From an uncultured Propionibacterium sp. (GTDB lineage Bacteria > Actinomycetota > Actinomycetes > Propionibacteriales > Propionibacteriaceae): 23,468 nt of DNA. Positions 1-7,305 of this stretch are shown piece after piece. The notes below the pieces were generated by a model. That model saw nothing but the letters and a program-made list of their open reading frames with translations, was not told the origin of the DNA and did no database searches. The first letter of the stretch is position 1, and the number at the start of each line of letters is the position of its first letter. The stretch lies in assembly GCA_938036835.1 (NCBI GenBank), contig CALHWB010000058.1:1-23468 (forward strand), read 5' to 3'. The position numbers and the translations under genes were made by a program.

Positions 1-224
1 TAGCGGAATGGTTCGCGCCCGGAGGCGTCATCGACCACTACGAAATCTCGGCAGAGTCACTAAACAAGAAAGACCCACCACCTCAACAGACAAGCGCCGT
101 CATCTTTTTCAAGTATTGGACCAAGACCGGAAAACTGCACGAGCATATGGTGGCGATGTTGGATCGCGATGATGAGCACTCACCTTGGCGAGTATGCCAA
201 ATTGGCGATTTATATGCCCCCTAA
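1..224 (+). CDS. 3' end of an unknown protein gene (partial)
   Basis: An open frame enters from the left edge (codons start at position 3) and ends at TAA 222-224, giving about 73 C-terminal residues. The visible part reads AEWFAPGGVIDHYEIS and ends in CQIGDLYAP. It is polar with a hydrophobic core (SAVIFFKYWTKTGKL), has no membrane segment and no motif I recognise. A beta-rich ending of this kind could belong to a small NTF2-like or lipoprotein-type domain, but that is a guess. Base composition here is visibly less GC-rich than in the rest of the window. No start is visible, so its promoter and length are unknown. Confidence 0.5.
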   Translation, partial: AEWFAPGGVIDHYEISAESLNKKDPPPQQTSAVIFFKYWTKTGKLHEHMVAMLDRDDEHSPWRVCQIGDLYAP

Positions 225-294
225 TATCATTCCCGGTATGCATGGGGAGAAGCATTACGCTGGTGTCGTCAATGCTCTGTTAGGGTGTGTCGTC

Positions 295-432
295 ATGAAA
301 CGTCCCGGTATCGTGCGGCGCCTTACTGCCGTGTTGGCTGGTTTTGTGTTGCTGCTGGCCGGTTGGGTCACCGCCCATGTTGAACCCCCGCGATCCATCG
401 GGCGATTTCAAAGACTGGTGAGACGTGAATAG
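295..432 (+). CDS. Short orphan signal-peptide/membrane-anchor ORF
   Basis: ATG at 295 opens 45 codons: a basic start (MKRPGIVRR), one hydrophobic stretch (LTAVLAGFVLLLAGWVTA, residues about 11-28), then a short basic tail ending RRE at TAG 430-432. The same frame is open further upstream from 169, but that extension overlaps the previous gene and has no membrane-protein character, so I prefer 295. No convincing Shine-Dalgarno is seen. The layout looks like the front end of a secreted or membrane-anchored protein whose body is missing, which fits a remnant left by rearrangement in this broken accessory patch. It could also be a genuine single-pass small protein. No function can be given. Confidence 0.3.
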   Translation: MKRPGIVRRLTAVLAGFVLLLAGWVTAHVEPPRSIGRFQRLVRRE

Positions 433-487
433 GGGGCTGTCGAATGGTTTGTGTAAAGAGGTTGGGATGATCTGAAGGAGATCGAGT

Positions 488-944
488 GTGGCCAGGGCAC
501 CAGGGGACATCGAGTCGTTCAGTACCGGCGAGAACGTCTACGCCCGCGGCGGGGATGGCGAGATGCGGGCCAATGCGTTCACGGCGGAGCCGCTGGTGCC
601 GGGCGGCCCTGGCGGATCGCGTCCACCGGGGATCGCTCTGGTTCGAGGAACTCGTCTGGGAGTTGCGGGTCTCGCCGGTCGCGCTGGCGTGCCGGCCGGG
701 GAACCTGAAGCTGATCGACGAGACCGAACGGGACCTGTTGCTGGCGGTGGAGATGGATCACGTCGTCACGACTCTGAAGAAGCAGCAGGACCACGCCGCC
801 CGCGTGGCCGAGGCTCTCGACCCTCCTGCTGCGTGCTGGCCGCCCACCGGGCAGGGACACATCACGCTGCGTCCCGTGGCGAAGCCGATGGGGATGCCCA
901 CCGACGATCTGCGGGCGCAACTGGCCAAGACCGTGGGCGAGTGA
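488..944 (+). pseudogene. Frameshifted gene upstream of a PIN-like fragment (probable antitoxin remnant)
   Basis: A good Shine-Dalgarno (AAGGAG, 475-480) precedes GTG at 488. The first 30-odd codons read sensibly in that frame (ESFSTGENVYARGGDGEMRA, then NAFTAEPLVP). From about 590-610 the protein-like reading moves to the frame that ends at TGA 942-944: ADRVHRGSLWFEELVWELRV and later LKLIDETERDLLLAVEMDHV, an amphipathic helical protein ending AQLAKTVGE. The join needs one extra base in the G/C run near 595, that is, a single-nucleotide insertion or a sequencing error. If repaired the product would be about 150 residues. It lies 3 bp before a truncated PIN-like start, so I infer the antitoxin or partner half of a decayed module. 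The family is not recognised with certainty. Confidence 0.45.
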
Positions 945-947
945 TCC

Positions 948-1052
948 ATGGCGCCGGCGGTCTTCCCCGACAACACCGTGTTCTGCAATTTCGCGGCTGT
1001 CGAGCGGATCGGCCTGCTGATCACCCGGCCCGCGCCCACTGCTATCAGGTAG
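948..1052 (+). pseudogene. Truncated PIN-like toxin N-terminus
   Basis: ATG at 948, 3 bp after the preceding stop, opens only 34 codons: MAPAVFPDNTVFCNFAAVER followed by IGLLITRPAPTAIR, then TAG. The start resembles the first strand and helix of PIN-domain-like nucleic-acid-binding proteins, where an early acidic D-N-T/S-V pattern is followed by a hydrophobic helix. Whole PIN domains are about 130 residues, so about three quarters is missing and the other acidic metal-binding residues are absent. The tight spacing with the upstream frameshifted gene suggests a former two-gene operon. The module is very likely dead. The family assignment rests on a short stretch and is tentative. Confidence 0.35.
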
Positions 1053-1103
1053 TCCTGTCACCCGGGCTGCCCACAAATCTATCTTCAGCGACGCAGGTCG
1101 TGC

Positions 1104-1109
1104 TATCCT
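1104..1109 (+). promoter_or_regulatory. Candidate -10 element before the Abi leader RNA
   Basis: TATCCT at 1104-1109 lies about 12 bp before the hairpin that begins at 1121, so transcription from it would start close to the 5' end of the structured leader. A -35 partner (TCTTCA, 1082-1087) is weak. The evidence is positional. Confidence 0.3.
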
Positions 1110-1118
1110 AGTGTCAAC

Positions 1119-1168
1119 ATGACCGGTTCCGCTACCCGCTCCGGCGGGAGCCCAGGGCCGGTCTTTTG
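1119..1168 (+). ncRNA. Structured leader RNA upstream of the Abi gene (abiF-RNA-like candidate)
   Basis: Between a -10-like TATCCT and the Abi start codon lies a compact fold. The outer stem is GACCGG (1121-1126) with CCGGTC (1158-1163). The inner stem is CCCGC (1135-1139) with GCGGG (1144-1148), closed by a 4-base loop. TTTT follows at 1164-1167, so the outer stem plus T-run also looks like a short intrinsic terminator. Structured non-coding RNAs directly upstream of AbiF/Abi_2 genes have been reported and act as the RNA partner of the toxin in an RNA-based toxin-antitoxin pair. The position and size match that arrangement. I have not compared it with a covariance model, and a plain attenuator is the alternative. 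Confidence 0.45.
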
Positions 1169-1193
1169 CGTTCAGGAAAGGGAGAGAGAGTAG

Positions 1194-2174
1194 GTGCCTG
1201 AGGTTAAGCCGTTTCGTACCTACGCCGAGCAGGTCGCCCTTCTCCAATCACGTGGGATGTTCATCGAGGATCACGCTCGCGCCGAGCATCAACTGGCGAC
1301 GCTGAACTACTACCGCCTGTCGGGCTACTGGCACACCATGCGCCGCATCGACCCCGGCACGAAAGCCAGTCTCGACAGTTTCCGTGAAGGCGCCTCCTTC
1401 GACCTCGTCGTGAACCTGTACAGGTTCGACGAGCGCCTCAGAAACGCGATCTTTGCTGACCTCGCCCGTGTCGAGTTGGCTTTGCGCGCCCTCATCGGTC
1501 ACCGGCTGGGGGCCATTGATCCCCTCATCCATCTCGACACCGCAAAGCTGGGTCCTCCAGCCCAACAGCCGGACCGAAACAACCCTACGAGGACGGTACA
1601 CAAGGTGTGGCTGCGCAAATACAACTCAGCATTGAAGACATCGAAGGAAGACTTCGTCAAACACCACCAGAGTTGCTACGCTGGCAAGCTGCCAATCTGG
1701 GCGGCCGTCGAGATCATGGACTGGGGCATGCTCTCCCACCTGTACCGCATGGCACCGCGTCAAGCTCGCGACAAGGTCGCTTCAGAGCTCCAGCTGAGAG
1801 CCCCGCAACTGGAATCATGGCTAAGGTCCCTCAACATTCTGCGCAATTACGCGGCCCACCACGCACGCGTGTTCAACCGGGGCTTCGACATCAAACCCAA
1901 GCTCAGCCAAGACCCCCGGCTCGACAGCATCCGAAAAGTCACCAACCGCGCATTCGGGCAACTCACTCTCATCCGCTACCTCCACCGCGAACTGGGCCTT
2001 TCCGGCCCCAGCCAACTCCCTGCGGTGCTGGGCTCCTTCCCCCACAACGAGCTCGTTCCCTTCGACCGCCTCGGTGCACCATACACTTGGCAGGACCTTC
2101 CCCTGTGGTCGGCCCCGGCGATGCTTCCAACCCCGGCCCAGTCCCCACTTACTCGCGGGCACGCTCGCAACTAA
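1194..2174 (+). CDS. Abi family protein (Abi_2/AbiD-AbiF-like, HEPN-type)
   Basis: This 326-residue protein matches the abortive-infection Abi_2 pattern: an N-terminal segment with LNYYRLSGYWHTM (about residues 38-50), a central helical part with RFDERLRNAIFADLARVELAL, and a C-terminal HEPN-like RX4H motif in RNYAAHHARVFN (R217 and H222). HEPN proteins of this kind are usually metal-independent RNases. Abi_2 members are linked to phage resistance and to RNA-neutralised toxin pairs. GTG at 1194 is chosen because the AAAGGGAG purine run lies just upstream and the family motif starts soon after. The gene has its own structured leader. The tail after about residue 260 is proline-rich and less conserved. 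The length is close to the family norm and no lesion is seen, so it should be intact. Confidence 0.85.
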   Translation: MPEVKPFRTYAEQVALLQSRGMFIEDHARAEHQLATLNYYRLSGYWHTMRRIDPGTKASLDSFREGASFDLVVNLYRFDERLRNAIFADLARVELALRALIGHRLGAIDPLIHLDTAKLGPPAQQPDRNNPTRTVHKVWLRKYNSALKTSKEDFVKHHQSCYAGKLPIWAAVEIMDWGMLSHLYRMAPRQARDKVASELQLRAPQLESWLRSLNILRNYAAHHARVFNRGFDIKPKLSQDPRLDSIRKVTNRAFGQLTLIRYLHRELGLSGPSQLPAVLGSFPHNELVPFDRLGAPYTWQDLPLWSAPAMLPTPAQSPLTRGHARN

Positions 2175-2361
2175 TCGGCGCCGAGGACAACCGTAACCGT
2201 CATCTCCAAGACGGGGAAGCAGAGATCGACTCGATCTCAGCCGCGAACACACATGTTGCACGTGACTGTCGAAACCCGACAACCTTGTGGGGGCCACGAC
2301 CTATGCTGAAGTTCAGGAAGTCGGATACAGACTGCCAAGTGACGTGGAGGAGGCGATTCGA

Positions 2362-2886
2362 ATGACATGGGCGAGCGACGTGCTGCGCTACATGGAAAGC
2401 AGCCACCACTTCGACGGACCCGTCCAGAAGCAGAAACTGCTCTACTACGCACAGGCCTGGTCGCTGGCCTGGACGGGCAGGCCCCTGTTCGAGGACCGGA
2501 TCGAGGCCTGGGCCAAGGGTCCGGTGGTGCCCGATGTCTGGCATGGGAAGCCCCGCCCCGTCGGTGACCTGGACACCGACCAGAGGGCCATCGCCGATGC
2601 GGTGCTGGAGCACTACGGCAAGAAGACCGGCGGAGAACTCTCCGCGCTGAGCCATGCCGAACAGCCTTGGCGCGAAGCCCGGGGCGACCTTCCCGAAGAT
2701 GCCCCCGGCAACACCGAGATCACTCATGACTCCATGCGTCGTGAATATACGCGTCAAAGCCTGAACGGCATCGGGCCGGTGCGGCCCTCGACGCCCCTGC
2801 AGGATGCGGATCCCGGCCATGTTGTGGATCTCGCAGCCCGCATGGGCCAACGCTGGAGCCGCGCCTTGGCTCTCCTGGCTGAGTGA
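2362..2886 (+). CDS. Panacea-domain (DUF4065) antitoxin-like protein
   Basis: The 174-residue product has the Panacea/SocA-like signature: MTWASDVLRYM at the start, QKLLYYAQAW at residues 24-33, then the EAWAKGPVVP block at 48-57, and a C-terminal SMRREYTRQSLNG segment. Panacea domains serve as exchangeable antitoxin modules that neutralise many unrelated toxins, usually by direct contact. ATG at 2362 is preferred over an in-frame upstream extension to 2287 because GGAGGAGG (2348-2355) sits about 6 bp before it and family members begin at this point. The stop overlaps the next gene's GTG (GTGA, 2883-2886), a translation-coupled toxin-antitoxin layout. The coding sequence is intact. Its partner appears truncated, so this may be a lone antitoxin now. 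Confidence 0.8.
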   Translation: MTWASDVLRYMESSHHFDGPVQKQKLLYYAQAWSLAWTGRPLFEDRIEAWAKGPVVPDVWHGKPRPVGDLDTDQRAIADAVLEHYGKKTGGELSALSHAEQPWREARGDLPEDAPGNTEITHDSMRREYTRQSLNGIGPVRPSTPLQDADPGHVVDLAARMGQRWSRALALLAE

Positions 2887-3254
2887 CGACGCGAATCGGC
2901 AACAAGCGTCTCTCCTGGCTCATCGCAACGACCTTTTTGGAACTGAACGGTGTGGAACTGGACGTGGACCAGGACGAGGCCGCTCACGTCATATGCGCTC
3001 TCGGCACCCGGGACAGGGACGACCAACACCTTCTGGACTTTCCTGGTTTGGTCAAATGGTTCAACGAGTGCGCGAGAATAAAAGCACAACAATCTCGGGC
3101 CACCGGATATTTTGATCCTACAGATCCTCAGACGATAAGAGCAGACAATTTACCAAAATCTCGACCGAATCCTGACGCCGACCTGGTTGTCGGGGTCATG
3201 CTCAGTGCCGCGTCGCGCCGAGGAACGGGCAGTCTCCCAGGGGGAAAACCCTGA
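2883..3254 (+). pseudogene. Doc/Fic-type toxin fragment lacking its N-terminal half
   Basis: GTG at 2883 overlaps the Panacea stop by 4 bp. The 123-residue frame begins almost at once with IGNKRLSWLIATTFLELNGV. This is the second half of the death-on-curing motif (HxFxDxNKR, then a hydrophobic helix and an LNG turn). A following DQDEAAHVI fits the Doc C-terminal helix. The catalytic histidine and the whole N-terminal helix bundle (about 60-70 residues) are missing, so AMPylation or phosphotransfer activity is not expected. The last 50 residues (after FNECARIKAQ) do not look like Doc and are probably read-through of unrelated sequence. The Panacea-toxin order is typical of a type II module that was broken by deletion at the toxin's 5' end. 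A repurposed short protein cannot be excluded. Confidence 0.55.
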
Positions 3255-3569
3255 GCGACGTGGTTTCTGACGGTTTGCGGCTCACGCTCGCGGAACGTCC
3301 GGGACCGCACCAGGAGATCACACTGCCGACCTTCGGCGGCAGCGGCCTCCAACCGGGCGTCGACCTTCCTGGGCTTCGGTTCCGCTACCCAGAACGATTC
3401 CCCAAACCAACTAAACCCAACCGCCTACACAGACAACCTGACAGGCCCTGAATAGGACTAGATAGCTCGCACCGGCTGAACCGACGATGCCGTACCCCCA
3501 GCGATCCTGAAAACCGCGGGTCGCAATCCGGGTAGCCTCGGGCTGGGCCACGCCGGGCGCCGGAAACGG
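3255..3569. other. Intergenic stretch between the accessory patch and the ABC operon
   Basis: About 315 bp with no supported gene. A 63-codon plus-strand frame (3260-3451) is proline- and arginine-rich with no start signal and looks non-coding. The minus-strand ABC operon ends at 3570, so its terminator should lie here, but I see no clear stem plus T-run. A less GC-rich, C/A-rich stretch at 3390-3435 may mark the junction between accessory and core DNA. Confidence 0.4.
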
Positions 3570-5336
3570 TCAGCTACAGATCTCGGGTTCCCGGGCAGCC
3601 AGCCGGCGCAGCGGGCCGTCGATCGCCAGCAGTTCGGCCGGTACGCCAGCCTGAACCACCCGGCCGGCATCCAACACCACCACCTGATCGACCCCGGGCA
3701 GCGCACCAATGCGATGGCTGACCTCGACGATGGTGGCCGCTGGCAGGTATGCGCGCACCGCGGCCCGCACCCGGGCCGCGAGCCCGGGATCCAGTTGCGC
3801 GGTGAACTCGTCCAACACCAAAACACTGGGCCGGGCCAACAGCATACGAGCCAAGGCCAGCCGTTGCCCCTGACCGCCAGACAGACTGGTGCCGCGCTCG
3901 CCGACCAGGGTCTCGTACCGCTGCGGCCACGCCATGATGTCGTCGTGGATGCCGGCTGCCCGGCACGCGGCCACCATCTCCTGATCGCTGGCCTCCGGGG
4001 CGGCCAGGCGCACATTCTCGGCTACCGTGGCGCGCAGCAGATAGGGCTGCTGCGTGACCAATGCGATCTCCCGGCGCAACGCGCCGGCGCGCAACTCGCG
4101 CAGATCCCGGCCATCCACCAAAACCCGGCCGGCAGCCGGATCGTCGAAACGCAACGCCAAATCGACCAGGGTGGATTTACCCGAGCCCGAGGCCCCGACC
4201 AGACAGGTCCACTGCCCGGCCGCGGCCCGCACATCGACCTGTTCAAGGGCAGGTCGGTGGCTGCCCGGATAACTATAGGTGACCTGCTGCCAGGCCACCT
4301 CCCGGGCTCGTGCGGGTGCCAGATCGGCCTGGCCGTCCGGCACCAGAAGAGGCGAATGCACGGTTTCCCAGACTCGCTCCATCGCCGCCATCGAGGCGCT
4401 CACCGCGGTCGCCAATTCCTCGACCGAGCGCACCACCTCGGTCAGCCTGATCACCGCCGCGATACTCGCCGCGAGCGCCACCGCCGAAACCCTGCCCGCC
4501 CGGGACTCTGCCAGACCCACACAGACCATCGCGATGGCGGCGGCCAGCAGCAGCATCTGGTCGGCACACCGGCGCAGCGCCGACCACCAGGTCGGGGGTC
4601 GCGAGTCGCGGGTCAAAGCGCTGCCCAGGGCATCGGTTTGCGCCAGCCGCTCACCACTCCTGCCATAGCCGACCACCTCGCGCATGCCCTGCAGGCTGTC
4701 GGTGACGTGGTGGGCCAGCCGGGCGCGGGTGCCGGCGGCGCGCCGGGCGGCGGCCAGCGAAGACCGGTGGCCGAGCACCGGCACCACGGTCAGCGCGGCC
4801 AGCAGGAACGGGCTCGCGGCCAGCGCGACCGGCCCCGAGGCGCTCACCCCGATGGTGACCAATACCACAACGGGTACCACTACCGCGCTGACCATCGGGG
4901 CCAAGGTGTGCGCGAAGAAGATCTCGATTCGGTCCACATCCTTGGTGGCCCGGGTCATCAGTTCGCCCGAGCGGGCGCCCAACAGCACCCGCGGGGCCCG
5001 CGGCACCAGGGCGTGGAAGACCTCGGCCCGCAGCAACTCCAATGCCTTGAAGGCCACCAGATGGCCCAGGAACTGCTCCCCATAGCGCAACGCGGCCTTG
5101 AGCAGGCAGGCGGCCACGAGCAACACCACCAGGGTGCCGGTCGCGATGGCCGAGCCGTTGCCGCCAGCCACCGCCCGGCCGGCCGCAACCACGGCCCCGG
5201 CGCCGAAGGCGAAGATGGCCACCCCGAGCAACTGATCGGCGATACGGCACAGGGTGGACGCCGCCAGCGGGGCCAGCACCGGCCGGGTGGTGGCCAGCAC
5301 CCACCCGAACAGTTCCCTGCGAGCCGGCCGGGTCAT
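3570..5336 (-). CDS. ABC transporter, fused permease/ATPase (CydC-like subunit)
   Basis: A half-transporter of about 588 residues: six hydrophobic segments in the first 320 residues, then a nucleotide-binding domain. In the numbering from the longer GTG start, Walker A GASGSGKST is at 385-393, signature LSGGQ at 489-493, Walker B VLVLDE at 509-514 and the switch His at 545. All catalytic positions are present, although the D-loop is AQLD instead of the usual SALD. The transmembrane part carries ARSGELMTRATKDVDRIEIF and AHTLAP, shared with the second subunit of the other ABC pair in this window (17768-19570). I take ATG at 5336, where ATGA overlaps the upstream stop. GTG at 5348 is possible. 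It pairs with the gene at 5333-7072 in a heterodimer. The iron-box-like site ahead of the operon suggests metallophore or thiol/haem traffic, not classical cytochrome bd assembly. Confidence 0.85.
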   Translation of the reverse strand: MTRPARRELFGWVLATTRPVLAPLAASTLCRIADQLLGVAIFAFGAGAVVAAGRAVAGGNGSAIATGTLVVLLVAACLLKAALRYGEQFLGHLVAFKALELLRAEVFHALVPRAPRVLLGARSGELMTRATKDVDRIEIFFAHTLAPMVSAVVVPVVVLVTIGVSASGPVALAASPFLLAALTVVPVLGHRSSLAAARRAAGTRARLAHHVTDSLQGMREVVGYGRSGERLAQTDALGSALTRDSRPPTWWSALRRCADQMLLLAAAIAMVCVGLAESRAGRVSAVALAASIAAVIRLTEVVRSVEELATAVSASMAAMERVWETVHSPLLVPDGQADLAPARAREVAWQQVTYSYPGSHRPALEQVDVRAAAGQWTCLVGASGSGKSTLVDLALRFDDPAAGRVLVDGRDLRELRAGALRREIALVTQQPYLLRATVAENVRLAAPEASDQEMVAACRAAGIHDDIMAWPQRYETLVGERGTSLSGGQGQRLALARMLLARPSVLVLDEFTAQLDPGLAARVRAAVRAYLPAATIVEVSHRIGALPGVDQVVVLDAGRVVQAGVPAELLAIDGPLRRLAAREPEICS

Positions 5337-7072
5337 GCCGGCAACCACGCGGCGGTGTCGTCGCCCACTTCGGTCGCGTGCCCATCGTCCACCCGGACGA
5401 GCCGATTCGCCGCGATGAGGGCACCGGCCCGATGCGAGACCGTCACCACGGTGCGTCCGGCACCGATGGTGGCCAGGGCGGCCACGATGGCGGCCTCACT
5501 GGCCAGATCGACCTGGCTGGTGGGCTCATCCAGCAGCAGCAGTTCACGGTCGGCGAGTACCGCCCGGGCCAAGGCGACCCGTTGCGCCTGCCCGCCCGAA
5601 AGCCCCATGCCCCGCTCGCCGACCTCGGTGTCGAGCCCGGCAGGCATCAGCCGTACCTCGTCGGCCAGGTTGGCGGTTTCGAGCGCTCGCCACATGGCCG
5701 GTTCGTCGGCCTCGGGCGCCGCCAGGCGCAGATTGTCGGCGATACTGCCGGTGAACAGCCAGGTGGTCTGGGCCACCAGCGCCGATCGGGCGCGCACCGC
5801 ATCGCGGGTGGCCCAGGTGAGCCCGACACCGGCGACCACCGCCCGCCCGGCCTGGGGTATCAGCTCTCCCGCCAGCACCGAGAGCAGAGTCGACTTGCCC
5901 GCCCCGGACGGCCCAACCAGGGCGATCTGTTCGCCACGGCGAGCGACCAGATCCACCCCGGTCAACACCGGGGTGGCCTGATCCCAGGCCAGCGTCAGAT
6001 CGGTCAATCGGAAGGCCTCGTCCGGTTGCCCGGTGCCCCGGGTCGCGGCCGGTTCGGGATTCGCCGTGGGCAGCGGCAAGCCCAGAATGCCGCGCATGGC
6101 CCGCTGGTTGGCCAGGCCACCCATGCCGACATAGAAGAAGGCACCCACCTGGTCGAGGGGTTCGAGCAGCACATAGGCTACCAGCGCGACGGCCAGCGCA
6201 TCGCCGACGCCGATGGCCCCGGCCCGCAGCCGGAGCAGCGCGGACACGATGGCGCCGCCCACCAGCAGCAGGGAGAACAGTCCGTCGGTGACCAGGATGA
6301 CCACTTGATTGCCGGCGAGCAGCCGCATCACGGCCCGCCGGTTCGCTTCGCCTGCCGCGCGCAGCGAGTCCTCGGTACGCCGGGCAGCGCCGGTGAGCAC
6401 CAAGGTGGTGAGCCCCTGAATGGCATCCAGATAGCGGGCCGCCAATTCGGTGCGCTGCCTACGGGAATCTGCCGAACTGCGGCGGAAAAGCCGCTGGAAA
6501 CCCCCGATCAGCGCGGGAATGGCGACCACGGCGATCCCGAGCGTCACGGCCGGCACCGGATCGGCCACGATCCCCAAAAGCAGCACCACCAAGGCCGGTG
6601 CCAGACCCGAGGCGACGGCCTGCGGTAGGAAGGTCTGCCGGTACAGGGCCACTCGTTCGGCCCCGTCGGTGAGTGTCGAGACCGTGGCGCCGGTGCGCAC
6701 CCGGGTGGCACGAGCCGGGCCGATGGCCAGCAGATGGGCCAGTACGCGGTGGCGTAGCCGGCTCTCCTCATTGGCCGCCGCCTCCCGGGAGATCGCCTGG
6801 GCCACAAAGTGGGCCAGGGCGGATCCGGCCGCGCAATAGGTAGCGATGAACAAGTAGCGGTTGGGCGGCATCCCGGCGATGATGTCCCCAACGGCTCGCC
6901 CGATAGCGATCAACACCCCGGCCTGCGTCACGGACGCCAGGCAAGACAACACGAAGACGACCACATTGGCCCGGCGGCCGGCCGCGCTGCCGATGCGGAT
7001 GGCCGGTCTGCGTGGCCGCCCAGCGGTAGCCCGATCGGCTGGTAGATCCCGGCTGGCCGGTGGGTGCGCCAT
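5333..7072 (-). CDS. ABC transporter, fused permease/ATPase (CydD-like subunit)
   Basis: First gene of the minus-strand pair, 579 residues from ATG at 7072. An AAGGAG Shine-Dalgarno lies 6 bp before this ATG, which rules out the longer frame to 7117. The N-terminal 320 residues hold about six membrane segments (for example VVFVLSCLASVTQAGVLIAI and a later VVILVTDGLFSLLLVGGAIV). The ATPase domain has Walker A GPSGAGKST (387-395), signature LSGGQ (491-495), Walker B LLLLDE (to residue 516) and the switch His at 547. It resembles the CydD/thiol-exporter branch of exporter-fold half-transporters, but lacks the siderophore-interacting reductase domain found on IrtA. Translation of the downstream gene is coupled through the ATGA overlap. 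The substrate is not determined by the sequence. The iron-box-like site upstream points to an iron-stress role. Confidence 0.85.
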   Translation of the reverse strand: MAHPPASRDLPADRATAGRPRRPAIRIGSAAGRRANVVVFVLSCLASVTQAGVLIAIGRAVGDIIAGMPPNRYLFIATYCAAGSALAHFVAQAISREAAANEESRLRHRVLAHLLAIGPARATRVRTGATVSTLTDGAERVALYRQTFLPQAVASGLAPALVVLLLGIVADPVPAVTLGIAVVAIPALIGGFQRLFRRSSADSRRQRTELAARYLDAIQGLTTLVLTGAARRTEDSLRAAGEANRRAVMRLLAGNQVVILVTDGLFSLLLVGGAIVSALLRLRAGAIGVGDALAVALVAYVLLEPLDQVGAFFYVGMGGLANQRAMRGILGLPLPTANPEPAATRGTGQPDEAFRLTDLTLAWDQATPVLTGVDLVARRGEQIALVGPSGAGKSTLLSVLAGELIPQAGRAVVAGVGLTWATRDAVRARSALVAQTTWLFTGSIADNLRLAAPEADEPAMWRALETANLADEVRLMPAGLDTEVGERGMGLSGGQAQRVALARAVLADRELLLLDEPTSQVDLASEAAIVAALATIGAGRTVVTVSHRAGALIAANRLVRVDDGHATEVGDDTAAWLPA

Positions 7073-7094
7073 GGTTGCTCCTTGTACCGTGCCG

Positions 7095-7124
7095 GCGCTT
7101 GCGGAAGCGCACGGCATGCCGTGC
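7095..7124 (-). promoter_or_regulatory. Two adjacent perfect inverted repeats in the ABC operon leader
   Basis: Between the iron-box-like site and the Shine-Dalgarno lie a 16-bp perfect palindrome GCACGGCATGCCGTGC (7109-7124) and a 6-bp stem with a 4-base loop, GCGCTT/AAGCGC (7095-7110). They overlap by 2 bp. On the minus-strand transcript they would form consecutive hairpins about 20-50 nt ahead of the start codon. They could be a second operator or an mRNA leader structure. There is no T-run, so a terminator is unlikely. Confidence 0.4.
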
Positions 7125-7126
7125 GG

Positions 7127-7145
7127 ATTCAGGCAAGCCTAACCG
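7127..7145 (-). promoter_or_regulatory. Iron-box-like site (DtxR/IdeR) for the minus-strand ABC pair
   Basis: Read on the minus strand, the site contains GGTTAGGCTTGCCTGAA. Against the 19-bp DtxR/IdeR consensus TTAGGTTAGGCTAACCTAA I count 13 matches. The core TTAGGCT and the CCT of the second half are kept, and the mismatches fall in the outer first half and at the start of the second half. It lies about 55 bp upstream of the ATG at 7072, where a repressor would cover the promoter. Weaker than the site at 23085, but two better placed relatives in the same window support it. Confidence 0.55.
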
Positions 7146-7224
7146 GGATGCCCGGTGCTGGGCCATCGGTCCATGCGGCGGATGCGCCCAGCACACCACG
7201 TGGGCTAGGGGATATCGGCGGGTG

Positions 7225-7253
7225 TCGGTCGATCGGTGGGCATCACCTAGGAT
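7225..7253 (+). promoter_or_regulatory. Candidate promoter of the galactan cluster
   Basis: TAGGAT (7248-7253) makes a good actinobacterial -10, with a weak -35 (TCGGTC, 7225-7230) at 17 bp. It lies about 50 bp before the GTG of the glycosyltransferase and points away from the iron-box operon, so the 230-bp gap is divergent. The -10 sits in the palindrome CCTAGG. Confidence 0.35.
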
Positions 7254-7305
7254 GAGACGCGCTGATGTGGCCGTCGGCGTCCCCCGGACGCAAGGAAGGT
7301 GCTGT

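Noticed and set aside
488..1111. Full 207-codon reading of the first frame through to 1111
   Set aside because: After about residue 40 the sequence becomes Arg/Gly/His-rich low complexity, while the neighbouring frame has protein-like helices. A frameshift explains both better.
3714..5981. 755-codon plus-strand open frame
   Set aside because: It lies antisense to the two ABC genes, is very rich in Gly, Arg, Gln and Pro, has no domain and crosses their junction. It is a high-GC shadow.
5378..6628. 416-codon plus-strand open frame
   Set aside because: Antisense to the CydD-like gene, low-complexity composition with many Gly/Gln/His, no ribosome site or motif.
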